DNA of 34,394 nt from Candidatus Poribacteria bacterium (GTDB lineage Bacteria > Poribacteria > WGA-4E > PCPOR2b). Position numbers and translations under genes: made by a program. The stretch is from contig JAPPKS010000010.1 in assembly GCA_028819845.1 (NCBI GenBank), positions 1 through 34,394 of the forward strand, in the 5' to 3' direction. Positions within the stretch are counted from its first letter, which is position 1; the number at the start of each line of letters is the position of its first letter. Below the pieces are notes generated by a model, which ran no database searches, had not been told where the DNA came from, and saw nothing but the letters and a program-made list of their open reading frames with translations. Below are positions 9,016-17,435 of this stretch, piece by piece.

Positions 9016-9627
9016 TTACAACTGACTCAACGCTTTTTCTGCTTCCGGGCTTCTGGTCTTTTGCAGTGCAAAAGCCGCGTGCTGGCAGACGCGCTCGGAC
9101 TCATCGCGTAACGCGCCAATCAACGCGGGGATTGCATCTTTCGCAAACTCACCAATATTTGCGAGTGCGACCGCTGCATAAACGCGAACCTCTGTGTCAT
9201 CATCGCGCAACGCCTGAATTAAAGCCGGCACCGCTTCATTCGCAGGTTTACCAATTAAACTCAAGGCGCGAACCGCATTTTCTCGCACAGGCTGGTACGT
9301 ATCGCTGAGCGCTTCAATTAACGCCTGCACTGCCGGTGCACCGATTCGACTTAGTGCATCCGCGGCATTTAGCCTCACATTCTTTTGTTCATCTGCAAGT
9401 GCCTCTATTAGTGCGGGGATGGCAGGGACGCCGATCTGAGCCAATGCATCAGCAGCGCAATCGCATACATCCCAAATGACATCGGCTAATGCCTCTATCA
9501 ATGCGGGTATAGCGGGCTCACCAATTTCAACCAGTTCTGAAACCGCAGTAGATTGGGTTTCTGTATCTGCTTCACCCAGTTGTTCAATTAACTCGTCTAT
9601 CTCACAATTGTCTGCCACACCGCTCAC
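9016..9627 (-). CDS. HEAT-repeat protein of unknown function
   Basis: A 203-residue soluble protein with no signal peptide or membrane segment, made almost wholly of six helical HEAT repeats of 27-33 residues (about 11-37, 38-67, 68-97, 98-128, 129-161, 162-193). The repeat core reads PAIPALIEALAD followed by VR.NAADALSRIG. Such repeats form a curved protein-binding surface; they also occur in bilin lyases, but there is nothing phycobilisome-related here. The start is GTG at 9627 with a weak GAGA upstream. It begins 40 bases after nuoN on the same strand and is followed by korA, so it is probably cotranscribed with the complex I genes. A role in assembly or scaffolding of complex I or Kor is possible but only inferred from position. 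Confidence 0.85.
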   Translation of the reverse strand: MSGVADNCEIDELIEQLGEADTETQSTAVSELVEIGEPAIPALIEALADVIWDVCDCAADALAQIGVPAIPALIEALADEQKNVRLNAADALSRIGAPAVQALIEALSDTYQPVRENAVRALSLIGKPANEAVPALIQALRDDDTEVRVYAAVALANIGEFAKDAIPALIGALRDESERVCQHAAFALQKTRSPEAEKALSQL

Positions 9628-9667
9628 TCTCTGCCGTGCAAGTTATAAAGTACAAACCCTTATCCAC

Positions 9668-11152
9668 TTAAACAAGCGTATCCACCGCCACCTTTATCAC
9701 GCGCATCAACGTCGCTGGATACACCCCCAACCAGACTATAAGTAGCGTGAGACCCGCCAAAACTACGCCGCCAATCAACGGCAAAGAGGCAGGCGTAGTC
9801 GGTGATTCCGCAGCCGTTAGCCCGGTCGCTGCCTCACCCGCTTTGTCTTCTGGGGTTCGGTACATCGCAACAACAATTCGCAGGTAATAGTAAAGCCCAA
9901 TGGTACTATTCACCACGAGCAGCACCAACAACAGCCATAAGGCGGATCCAACACCCGCAGCCACAACGTAGAATTTTCCGACAAAGCCCGCCGTGAGCGG
10001 GATACCAGCCAGAGACAACAGCACCGCCGTAAATATACCGGCGAGCCACGGCCGATGCCAAGCGAGTCCTCGATAATCATCAATGGCATCCGCCTCCCTG
10101 TCACCCGGGGATAACACTGTGATAATACCAAAGGCGCCTAAGGTAGTCACAGAGTAAGCTACCAGATAGAATGTTACCGCCGTTACCGCCATCATTTCGT
10201 CTGCTCGGAAAGCAATAAAGGCTACCAACACATAACCCAAATGTGCGATCGACGAGTAAGCCAAGATACGCTTGACATTATTCTGGAGTAACGCCATCAG
10301 GTTTCCAGCAAACATCGAAGCGATAGCGATGACAGTAAATACTTGGAATAATGAACTGTGGGCGTAGCTGTCCGCTGTAGCAAAGTATCGCATGAGTAGT
10401 GCGACCACGGCGCCTTTGGAAGCCGTTGCAACGAAAGCAGTTACCGGCGCCGGCGCACCCTCGTACACATCCGGTGTCCAAAGGTGAAAAGGCACTACTG
10501 CGAGCTTAAACCCTATGCCGACGACCATCAGCCCCATGCCCGCGAGCAACAACATGCTATGATTGCCGGCATTAGCATGAGACGCCATTTGAGTGAATTC
10601 CATTGTCCCAAGTTCAGCATAAACCAGCGCCATTCCAAAGAGGAGAAACGCCGAAGAAACTGCAGCCAGCACCAAGTATTTTAGCCCCGCCTCAATACTC
10701 CGCTCATCGGTGTACAAATATGCAATCAAAACATAAAGGGAAACGCTGAGGATTTCCAATCCCAAGAAGAGAGATGCAAAGTGGCTGCTCGCAACTAATA
10801 CTGCGCAACCCAACGTCGCCAGGAGTACAAGAATATAAAACTCTTCGTGATTGCCTTGGCGTTTCTCAAGGTAGCCATGGGCAATCAGAATCACAACAAA
10901 ACTCACCGCAAAGAGAAGCCCCATGTATAACAGGGCGTAACCGTCGAGGATGATAAGTTGTGTTACCGTAAATGGCAGTGACACCTCGGAGGAAACCATT
11001 GGAAGTGACGCAAATGCTAGGGCAATCCCCATCAATGCCAATACGGCAATTACCTTGTGATTTCTGTAGAAGGCAGTCACTAACAGAAGCACGACTGAAG
11101 CAGCCGATAAAATAATGAGGGGAGTTATCGCTAAGAGGTCTGTCGTCGTCAC
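9668..11152 (-). CDS. nuoN: NADH-quinone oxidoreductase subunit N
   Basis: Antiporter-like proton-pumping membrane subunit of complex I. The 494-residue protein has about 14 hydrophobic helices. Family signatures include the conserved lysine/glutamate region HLWTPDVYEGAPAPVTAF and ASKGAVVALLMR, and the broken-helix region ILAYSSIAHLGYVLVA. The start is GTG at 11152, preceded by AAAGG; the gene begins 21 bases after nuoM. It is the last gene of the nuo set and is followed by the HEAT-repeat gene. Confidence 0.95.
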   Translation of the reverse strand: MTTTDLLAITPLIILSAASVVLLLVTAFYRNHKVIAVLALMGIALAFASLPMVSSEVSLPFTVTQLIILDGYALLYMGLLFAVSFVVILIAHGYLEKRQGNHEEFYILVLLATLGCAVLVASSHFASLFLGLEILSVSLYVLIAYLYTDERSIEAGLKYLVLAAVSSAFLLFGMALVYAELGTMEFTQMASHANAGNHSMLLLAGMGLMVVGIGFKLAVVPFHLWTPDVYEGAPAPVTAFVATASKGAVVALLMRYFATADSYAHSSLFQVFTVIAIASMFAGNLMALLQNNVKRILAYSSIAHLGYVLVAFIAFRADEMMAVTAVTFYLVAYSVTTLGAFGIITVLSPGDREADAIDDYRGLAWHRPWLAGIFTAVLLSLAGIPLTAGFVGKFYVVAAGVGSALWLLLVLLVVNSTIGLYYYLRIVVAMYRTPEDKAGEAATGLTAAESPTTPASLPLIGGVVLAGLTLLIVWLGVYPATLMRVIKVAVDTLV

Positions 11153-11173
11153 GAATTACCTTTTTCAGCTAGG

Positions 11174-12796
11174 TTAGGTGAATTCACAGGTACGGAATTC
11201 AGGTGGTGATGATTGTACAGATTGCACAGAATTTCGATGAGTCCAACGGCCCATGAAGCGCTTTTCCAACTTCGTACCGTCCATCTCACGGTTTGGCAGT
11301 AATCCGTTTCTTTGAGATGTTTTTTCCTGAAGTTCTTCTAGCGCGGGTTTAGTTGTGTTGAGTACCGGCTGGGGATAAAGCCCCAACCAAACGATTGCAA
11401 CGATTAAAGCCAACATCATCGCCATATCGCGGGCTGAAAGATCCGGCAGTTTCAAATCCTCCTGAATAGGACCGTGGAAAGCACGCTGCATTATCCACAG
11501 CGAATATACCGTAGCAAAGACAAGGCCGACCGCCGCCAGTGCAGTCATTGTGATGTTGACTTGGTAAGCTCCCATCAACACCAAAAACTCACCGACAAAG
11601 TTGCCTAATCCCGGCAACCCAAGTGACGCCATGGCGAAGACCATCCCCACTGCGCTCATACGCGGGACTGCTGCCCAAAGACCGCCCATTCGATTTAAGT
11701 CACGAGTATGAATCCGCTCGTAAAGTGCACCTACGAGAATAAAGAGTGCGCCGGTACTGATGCCGTGACAAATCATCTGTATCACGACGCCCTGCAGCGC
11801 CAATTCATTCCAGGCGAAGACGCCCAAAAGTACAAATCCCATGTGGCTCACGCTCGTGTACGCCACCAACCGCTTCAGGTCGGTTTGCGCAAAGGCGAGG
11901 ATGGCGCCGTACAAAATGCCAATCACGCCAAACAGCATCGCTATAGGAGCAAAGTCGCGGGCAGCATCAGGAAACAACGGCACCACAAAGCGCAGCAGCC
12001 CATAGGCGCCGGTCTTTAACAGAAGCCCGGCGAGAATAACGCTGCCCGCCGTGGGTGCTTCAGTATGCGCATCAGGCAGCCAGCTATGCACCGGAAAGGC
12101 AGGTAGTTTCACAACGAAAGCGACGAGGAAACCCAGCATCAACCACTTCGCTGTAGACGCTGATATCGAGTTGTCAAGCAACTGTGTATAATCAAACGTA
12201 TAGGTGCCGCTGGCACCCCCGTGAATGAAATACAATCCCACAATCGCCAACAGCATAAATAAGCCGCTCGCCTGCGTAAAAATGAAGAATTTAACTGCCG
12301 CGTAGATGCGGTTCTCATGTCCCCAGATACCAATCAAGAAATACATTGGTATCAACATCATTTCCCAGAAGAAATAGAAGAGCACAAGATCCAGCGCGAG
12401 GAACACGCCCATAATCCCCGACACTATCCACATCAGGTTAAAGTGGAAAAAGCCAACGCGCTCCTTAATCTCGGTCCACGAGGCGCCTACACTCACAATT
12501 CCCAAGAAAACGGTGAGCGCAATCATTACAAGGCTCAGACCGTCCATACCCAGGTGGAAGTGGATTGTGCCTTTGTGAATGGGAATCCATGGTGCATCTA
12601 ATTCAACCAACCAATCAGAACCGCCCGATAACGCAACCTGATCAGAATGTTGTACCCAAAGCCCCAATACCAAAACCAGGTCTATCGCTAGAGCAAGCAG
12701 GCAAATCCAGCGTGGTAATGAAGAATTTTGGCGAGCCAAAATCCACGCCAGAACACCGCCGATAAGTGGAATGACAATGAGCCACGTTAATATCAT
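11174..12796 (-). CDS. nuoM: NADH-quinone oxidoreductase subunit M
   Basis: Second antiporter-like proton-pumping subunit of complex I, with about 14 membrane helices. Recognised by FFFWEMMLIPMYFLIGIWG, HSWLPDAHTEAPTAGSV and LVAYTSVSHMGFVLLG. The usual fold ends near YPQPVLNTTKPALEEL; after it the protein continues for about 45 hydrophilic residues with no membrane segment, making 540 residues against about 509 in E. coli. The tail is rich in Arg, Ser and Gln and looks unrelated to other NuoM proteins I know; it may be an extension acquired by loss of the original stop. A 135-base spacer separates it from nuoL. Confidence 0.95.
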   Translation of the reverse strand: MILTWLIVIPLIGGVLAWILARQNSSLPRWICLLALAIDLVLVLGLWVQHSDQVALSGGSDWLVELDAPWIPIHKGTIHFHLGMDGLSLVMIALTVFLGIVSVGASWTEIKERVGFFHFNLMWIVSGIMGVFLALDLVLFYFFWEMMLIPMYFLIGIWGHENRIYAAVKFFIFTQASGLFMLLAIVGLYFIHGGASGTYTFDYTQLLDNSISASTAKWLMLGFLVAFVVKLPAFPVHSWLPDAHTEAPTAGSVILAGLLLKTGAYGLLRFVVPLFPDAARDFAPIAMLFGVIGILYGAILAFAQTDLKRLVAYTSVSHMGFVLLGVFAWNELALQGVVIQMICHGISTGALFILVGALYERIHTRDLNRMGGLWAAVPRMSAVGMVFAMASLGLPGLGNFVGEFLVLMGAYQVNITMTALAAVGLVFATVYSLWIMQRAFHGPIQEDLKLPDLSARDMAMMLALIVAIVWLGLYPQPVLNTTKPALEELQEKTSQRNGLLPNREMDGTKLEKRFMGRWTHRNSVQSVQSSPPEFRTCEFT

Positions 12797-12931
12797 AAGT
12801 AATCGCTAATTACGAATCCAACAGATTGGTTCAATAGGGGAAACACCGAATAAAAGACATGTTAGGTAGTTGGCTGATCAAATCTATCAACGTAACCTAC
12901 GTTACCTCATCCGCATACCATCCACGCGCAT

Positions 12932-14839
12932 TTAAGACAACACAACCATCGCCACAATGACGACGGCGCCAAACGCGATTCCAACCGCATACCATCGTAC
13001 ACGCCCGGTTTGCGTGAGGCAAAAAATAAAGTGGAAAATCTGTATAATTCCCGCGAATAAACGATAGATAAAATCAATGATGTCATTCTTGTTGATGCGC
13101 GCTGCCCAGACCACGGGCTGGACGAATACCTTGTCATATAACCAATCAAAGCCCCATCCCGCAAACCAAAAACGGTGCACGGCAACGCCGACGGACGAGC
13201 CTGCAACACCCTCAACGAAGATTTGTTTGCGCAGGAAGAACAGGTACGCCAAGGATATGCCCACGACTGAAACGACAACAGCGATGCCCTGTAGAATCAA
13301 TTCCGCCGCCGCTTTGCCGTGTCCACCATGCTCAACTGAGGCAGTCAATGGGAACGCGGATTCCATGAACTTCGAGAACGGCTGCCAATTTCCCCACGCA
13401 TGAGGTAGTTCGATTAAGCCTCCGATAATTGCTAACGCCGCCAAAATCGTCAGCGGAATCTTCATGCAAGCACCCGGCTTTTTGACCACATGGCTTTTCG
13501 CCTCGCCAAAGAAGGCGATGAATACCAATCGGAAAGAGTAAAGAGCGGTGAGCAGCGCCCCGCCCAGCCCCACTATATAAAGCCACGGTTGATGCGCTGA
13601 CCACACCTTCCAGAGAATCAAATCTTTACTGTAGAAACCGGCGGTAATAAATGGAAAACCGGCTAACGCCGCGGCGCCGATAATAAACGTTTTGGAGGTT
13701 AAAGGCAGCGCACGCCGCAAGCCTCCCATGTTAAAGATGTCCTGTTCATGATGTAGCGCCAATATCACCACGCCAGCGCCAAGGAAGAGGAGCGCCTTGA
13801 AAAAGGCGTGCGTCATAAAGTGGAACATAGCGGCAGACCAAGCACCCACCCCGAGCGCCAGGAACATGTAGCCGATTTGACTGATGGTGGAATACGCCAA
13901 AATTCGCTTCATATCGCGCTGCGTCAGCGCGCTGCATCCTGCAACAAACAGTGTTATCGTTCCAATCAACGCCACGGCGAATTGTACGGCTGGGGCAAGT
14001 TCAAAAAGGACATAGGTGCGAGCGATAAGATAGACACCCGCGGTTACCATGGTCGCTGCGTGGATAAGCGCACTCACAGGTGTCGGGCCTGCCATCGCAT
14101 CAGGCAACCACGTCTGTAATGGAAGTTGGCCAGACTTGCCCAGCGCCCCGCCGAGTAGCAGTGCCGCCGCCGCAATAGCTAAACCGGAACCCTCCATCCA
14201 CTGCGACATTGCCAACGCCAAAATGCCTCCATCCCCGTGGATGTTTAGCGTTCTCAAGTGGGCAAAAAGAAGAAAAAGACCGAGCGCCATCGCCGTATCG
14301 CCTACCCGAGTAATCGTGAAGGCTTTCCGAGCCGCAAGCCCATTGGCGGGGTCTTTATACCAAAAACCAATCAGCAGGTAACTACAGAGGCCGACCCCTT
14401 CCCAACCCAGATAAAGCAGTATCAGATTATCGGCGAGTATCAAGGTCAACATCGAGCCGACGAACAGATTCATGTAAGCGAAGAACCGGCTGTATCCATC
14501 CTCGTCGTTCATATACTCGGTCGAATATAGGTGAATAAGGAAACCAACAACCGTTACGACGAGGGTCATGAGCAGAGAGAGCGCATCCAGATGAAAGGTT
14601 ATCCCCGGCGCAAAACTGCCGACCTTCATCCAGGTCCAGAGCGTTTGTGAAAAAGCATCGCCCGGCGGCGGTGAACTCATAAAGCTAAAGCCACACAGCA
14701 AAGACACTACCGCCGATATCCCTATCGAGCCCACGCCGATAGCTGCAACACCCGCGCGGGAAAGTCGAGTGCCGATTAACACCAACACCAGAAAACCGAT
14801 GAATGGCAAAATTGGAATCAGCCACAATAATTCCAGCAT
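12932..14839 (-). CDS. nuoL: NADH-quinone oxidoreductase subunit L
   Basis: Distal antiporter-like proton-pumping subunit of complex I, with the long lateral helix near its C-terminus. The start is set at ATG 14839 (MLELLWLIPILPF, 635 residues), one base after the nuoK stop; the longer open frame to 14926 would overlap nuoK and its extra residues are not NuoL-like. Family motifs are LLYLGWEGVGLCSYLLIGFW, TWLPDAMAGPTPVSALIHA and ILAYSTISQIGYMFLALG. A hydrophobic C-terminal helix ends the protein. It lies between nuoK and nuoM in the standard order. Confidence 0.95.
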   Translation of the reverse strand: MLELLWLIPILPFIGFLVLVLIGTRLSRAGVAAIGVGSIGISAVVSLLCGFSFMSSPPPGDAFSQTLWTWMKVGSFAPGITFHLDALSLLMTLVVTVVGFLIHLYSTEYMNDEDGYSRFFAYMNLFVGSMLTLILADNLILLYLGWEGVGLCSYLLIGFWYKDPANGLAARKAFTITRVGDTAMALGLFLLFAHLRTLNIHGDGGILALAMSQWMEGSGLAIAAAALLLGGALGKSGQLPLQTWLPDAMAGPTPVSALIHAATMVTAGVYLIARTYVLFELAPAVQFAVALIGTITLFVAGCSALTQRDMKRILAYSTISQIGYMFLALGVGAWSAAMFHFMTHAFFKALLFLGAGVVILALHHEQDIFNMGGLRRALPLTSKTFIIGAAALAGFPFITAGFYSKDLILWKVWSAHQPWLYIVGLGGALLTALYSFRLVFIAFFGEAKSHVVKKPGACMKIPLTILAALAIIGGLIELPHAWGNWQPFSKFMESAFPLTASVEHGGHGKAAAELILQGIAVVVSVVGISLAYLFFLRKQIFVEGVAGSSVGVAVHRFWFAGWGFDWLYDKVFVQPVVWAARINKNDIIDFIYRLFAGIIQIFHFIFCLTQTGRVRWYAVGIAFGAVVIVAMVVLS

Positions 14840-14840
14840 A

Positions 14841-15149
14841 TCACCCCCGCATTTTGCTTGCTGCGTCGACATCCAGCGTCTTGAATCGGCGGTACAGTTG
14901 AAGTACCAACGCCAAACCGACAGCAACTTCTGCTGCCGCCATTGTCAAGATGAATATAAACATCACCTGTCCATCCGCCGTTCCCCAATTAGATCCGGCG
15001 ACGACAAACGCTAAGCCCGATGCGTTTAACATGACCTCAATCGACATTAGCATAAAGATAATATTTCGGCGCACAAGGACACCAATAAGCCCTAACGCAA
15101 AGAGGACGCCTGCCAAAATTAATCCATGTTCCATAGAAACTGCCGCCAT
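14841..15149 (-). CDS. nuoK: NADH-quinone oxidoreductase subunit K
   Basis: Small membrane subunit of the proton-translocating arm, 102 residues with three helices. It shows the family core [13 protein letters not shown], the conserved membrane glutamate in [13 protein letters not shown], and a second glutamate in [11 protein letters not shown]. The ATG overlaps the TAA stop of nuoJ (TAATG), a sign of translational coupling. nuoL follows one base after its stop. Confidence 0.95.
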   Translation of the reverse strand: MAAVSMEHGLILAGVLFALGLIGVLVRRNIIFMLMSIEVMLNASGLAFVVAGSNWGTADGQVMFIFILTMAAAEVAVGLALVLQLYRRFKTLDVDAASKMRG

Positions 15150-15661
15150 TACGACTCTTCCTCCTCGCTTCTATCGCGCCGACCGAGATGATATGCGCCG
15201 ACCAGTCCGGCTAGCAGCAGAATAGACGCCAGTTCAACGCCCAACAGATAGGTTTCGAAGAGTGACATCCCCACCTGTTTCGCACCTACAGGTTCGCCCG
15301 TTATGATCTCTATACCACCGCCGGCGAAAATCGCATACCCCAACTCAATCATTAGGATGGCTGCCAAAATTGCCGGACCTATCATCATCCGCGGTTTTAA
15401 CCATTGACGCTCCTGCTGGGACGCCCGCGCGCCTAAGTTTAACATCATGACCACGAAGATAAAGAGCACCATTATAGCGCCGGCATAAACGATTACTTCC
15501 AACGCCGCAACAAAGGGAGCCCCCAGCGAGAAAAAAATCACTGCCATCGCCAACAGCGACACGATTAAATAAAGCAGCGCATGTACCACATTGCGCCGTG
15601 TAATGACCATAACAGTCGAGATGACAGTAACCGCAGCGGATATCCAGAATACAACGGTCAT
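15149..15661 (-). CDS. nuoJ: NADH-quinone oxidoreductase subunit J
   Basis: Membrane subunit of complex I, 170 residues with five predicted helices. The family signature is the helix [19 protein letters not shown], which contains the pi-bulge and moves in the coupling mechanism. [17 protein letters not shown] precedes it. The C-terminus is charged ([10 protein letters not shown]). The gene overlaps nuoK by one base and lies 61 bases after nuoI. Confidence 0.94.
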   Translation of the reverse strand: MTVVFWISAAVTVISTVMVITRRNVVHALLYLIVSLLAMAVIFFSLGAPFVAALEVIVYAGAIMVLFIFVVMMLNLGARASQQERQWLKPRMMIGPAILAAILMIELGYAIFAGGGIEIITGEPVGAKQVGMSLFETYLLGVELASILLLAGLVGAYHLGRRDRSEEEES

Positions 15662-15722
15662 ATGTTTTCCATTCTCTAATTCGCGCTTTACGCAACGGCC
15701 AAAACTGTCACGTTATCGCGCA

Positions 15723-16238
15723 CTATGGCATGAGACTATGCACATCCACGGGCGGGTCTTCGTTCTCCGCTTCACCCTTATCTTTCCCGCCAATCGACAT
15801 ACCGGCGAACCGATAGAAGTTGTAATCGGGATACTTGCCGGGACCATTGATTAACAAATCTTCCTTCTCGTAAACCAAGCTCTGCCGATTGTATTCAGCC
15901 ATCTCAAAATCAGGAGTGAGTTGTATAGCATAGGTAGGACATGCATCTTCGCAGAAGCCACAGAAAATACAACGCGAGAAGTTAATACGAAAAAAATCGG
16001 GATAACGCCTGCCATGATTATCCTCCGTCGCTTGAAGAGCAATGCAGTCAACAGGACACGCCACTGCGCATAGATAGCAGGCAACACAACGTTCCTCGCC
16101 GTCAGGGTCTTGCGTAAGGACAATACGGCCTCTCCACCGAGGCGGCAAATTCGGTTTTTCATCAGGGTACTGAATTGTTACCCGTTTCCGAAACATGTGT
16201 AAGAAGACAAGCCAAATACTCCTAAGCAAGCTAATCAT
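15723..16238 (-). CDS. nuoI: NADH-quinone oxidoreductase subunit I, two [4Fe-4S] ferredoxin-like subunit
   Basis: Peripheral-arm subunit that passes electrons from the NuoG clusters to N2 in NuoB. The 171-residue protein carries two eight-iron ferredoxin motifs: C51, C54, C57 with C61 ([12 protein letters not shown]) and C90, C93, C96 with C100 ([12 protein letters not shown]). Clusters N6a and N6b are therefore intact. An amphipathic N-terminal helix ([14 protein letters not shown]) would lie on the membrane. The ATG at 16238 follows GGGGA. Spacer to nuoH is 135 bases with no evident gene. Confidence 0.95.
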   Translation of the reverse strand: MISLLRSIWLVFLHMFRKRVTIQYPDEKPNLPPRWRGRIVLTQDPDGEERCVACYLCAVACPVDCIALQATEDNHGRRYPDFFRINFSRCIFCGFCEDACPTYAIQLTPDFEMAEYNRQSLVYEKEDLLINGPGKYPDYNFYRFAGMSIGGKDKGEAENEDPPVDVHSLMP

Positions 16239-16373
16239 GATAATTCCCCACTACACATCACCTTAAACATAATGTGTAACCTCAATCGGTACACCTAATT
16301 CTCGGTTCGTTCCCGTAAAATTTGTCAAGTCAACCCCAAGTTGAGAACTTGAAATCCTTGCCACCCAAATATT

Positions 16374-17339
16374 CTAGCCAATTGCAAGAATAATTCCGCC
16401 GGTGACTATCAGATTCGCCAATGCCAGTGGCAGCATTACTTTCCATCCGTACGCCATAAGTTGATCGTAGCGCGGACGTGGAAGAGAGGCGCGGAGCAAT
16501 ATGAAAAAACAGATGAAGACGAATGTTTTAAGAATGAACCAGACAATCGGAGGGAGGAAGCTAGGCCCCAGCCACCCCCCGAAGAATAGCGTGGTAATAA
16601 ACGCTGAAATGAGCGTGACGCCAAGGTACTCTCCGACGAAAAACATGCCAAACTTCATCCCGGAATATTCGGAATGATACCCCGCGACTAATTCGCTCTC
16701 TGCCTCCGGCAAGTCGAACGGCAATCGGTGCGTCTCGGCAATGCCGGCAACCATGAAGACCACAAGTCCAAAAATCTGCGGAATGAAAAACCACATTCCC
16801 TTTTGCGTTTCTACAATCTCGCGCAAATTAAACGAACCCGCCATCATCACCACGCCCATGAGCGACAGACCCATAAAAACTTCGTAACTCAACATCTGCG
16901 CGGCAGCCCGCATACCTCCGAGGAGGGAGTATTTGTTGTTGGAAGCCCAACCAGCCAACACCACGCTGTAAACGCCCATTGACGACATCGCTAAGAAAAA
17001 CAGCAGCCCGATATTGAGATCTACAACCCAGATATCTGGTGAAAATGGGATGACAGCGAACGACATCAGGACCGCGACGACTATCACCGCCGGAGCCAAG
17101 ATAAACACCGGTTTATCGGCAAACGGCGGCACCCAATCTTCTTTCGTGAAAATCTTAATCATATCCGCAAGAACCTGTAAAAGCCCGAATGGTCCGACGC
17201 GGTTGGGCCCGTACCGATCCTGCCAAAGCGCCAGCAGCCGCCGCTCTAACCAGATAAGCAGAGCAGCAGTGTTCACCACAACAAATAAAATACCTATCGT
17301 GATAATGAGCGGATGAATACTTTGGATCATATCGTGCAC
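16374..17339 (-). CDS. nuoH: NADH-quinone oxidoreductase subunit H
   Basis: Membrane subunit that forms most of the quinone-binding chamber with NuoB and NuoD, 321 residues with eight helices. Signatures include [19 protein letters not shown], the acidic loop [33 protein letters not shown] and [13 protein letters not shown]. The start is GTG at 17339 or the in-frame ATG three codons later; neither has a strong ribosome binding site. It follows nuoG after 96 bases. Confidence 0.95.
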   Translation of the reverse strand: MHDMIQSIHPLIITIGILFVVVNTAALLIWLERRLLALWQDRYGPNRVGPFGLLQVLADMIKIFTKEDWVPPFADKPVFILAPAVIVVAVLMSFAVIPFSPDIWVVDLNIGLLFFLAMSSMGVYSVVLAGWASNNKYSLLGGMRAAAQMLSYEVFMGLSLMGVVMMAGSFNLREIVETQKGMWFFIPQIFGLVVFMVAGIAETHRLPFDLPEAESELVAGYHSEYSGMKFGMFFVGEYLGVTLISAFITTLFFGGWLGPSFLPPIVWFILKTFVFICFFILLRASLPRPRYDQLMAYGWKVMLPLALANLIVTGGIILAIG

Positions 17340-17435
17340 TTCATCTATAGAAGAATAGAACTACAAGAGATTGTGGAAGTTTTTGAAAAATGATGAACGC
17401 TTATCGTCCTCTGCCAATGTCTCAAATCGAGAATT

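Noticed and set aside
9016-9627. Phycobilisome lyase
   Set aside because: HEAT repeats are shared with that family, but there are no phycobiliprotein genes and the surroundings are respiratory.
14840-14926. Longer NuoL start at 14926
   Set aside because: The extra residues overlap nuoK in another frame and are not NuoL-like; ATG 14839 fits the operon and the family N-terminus.
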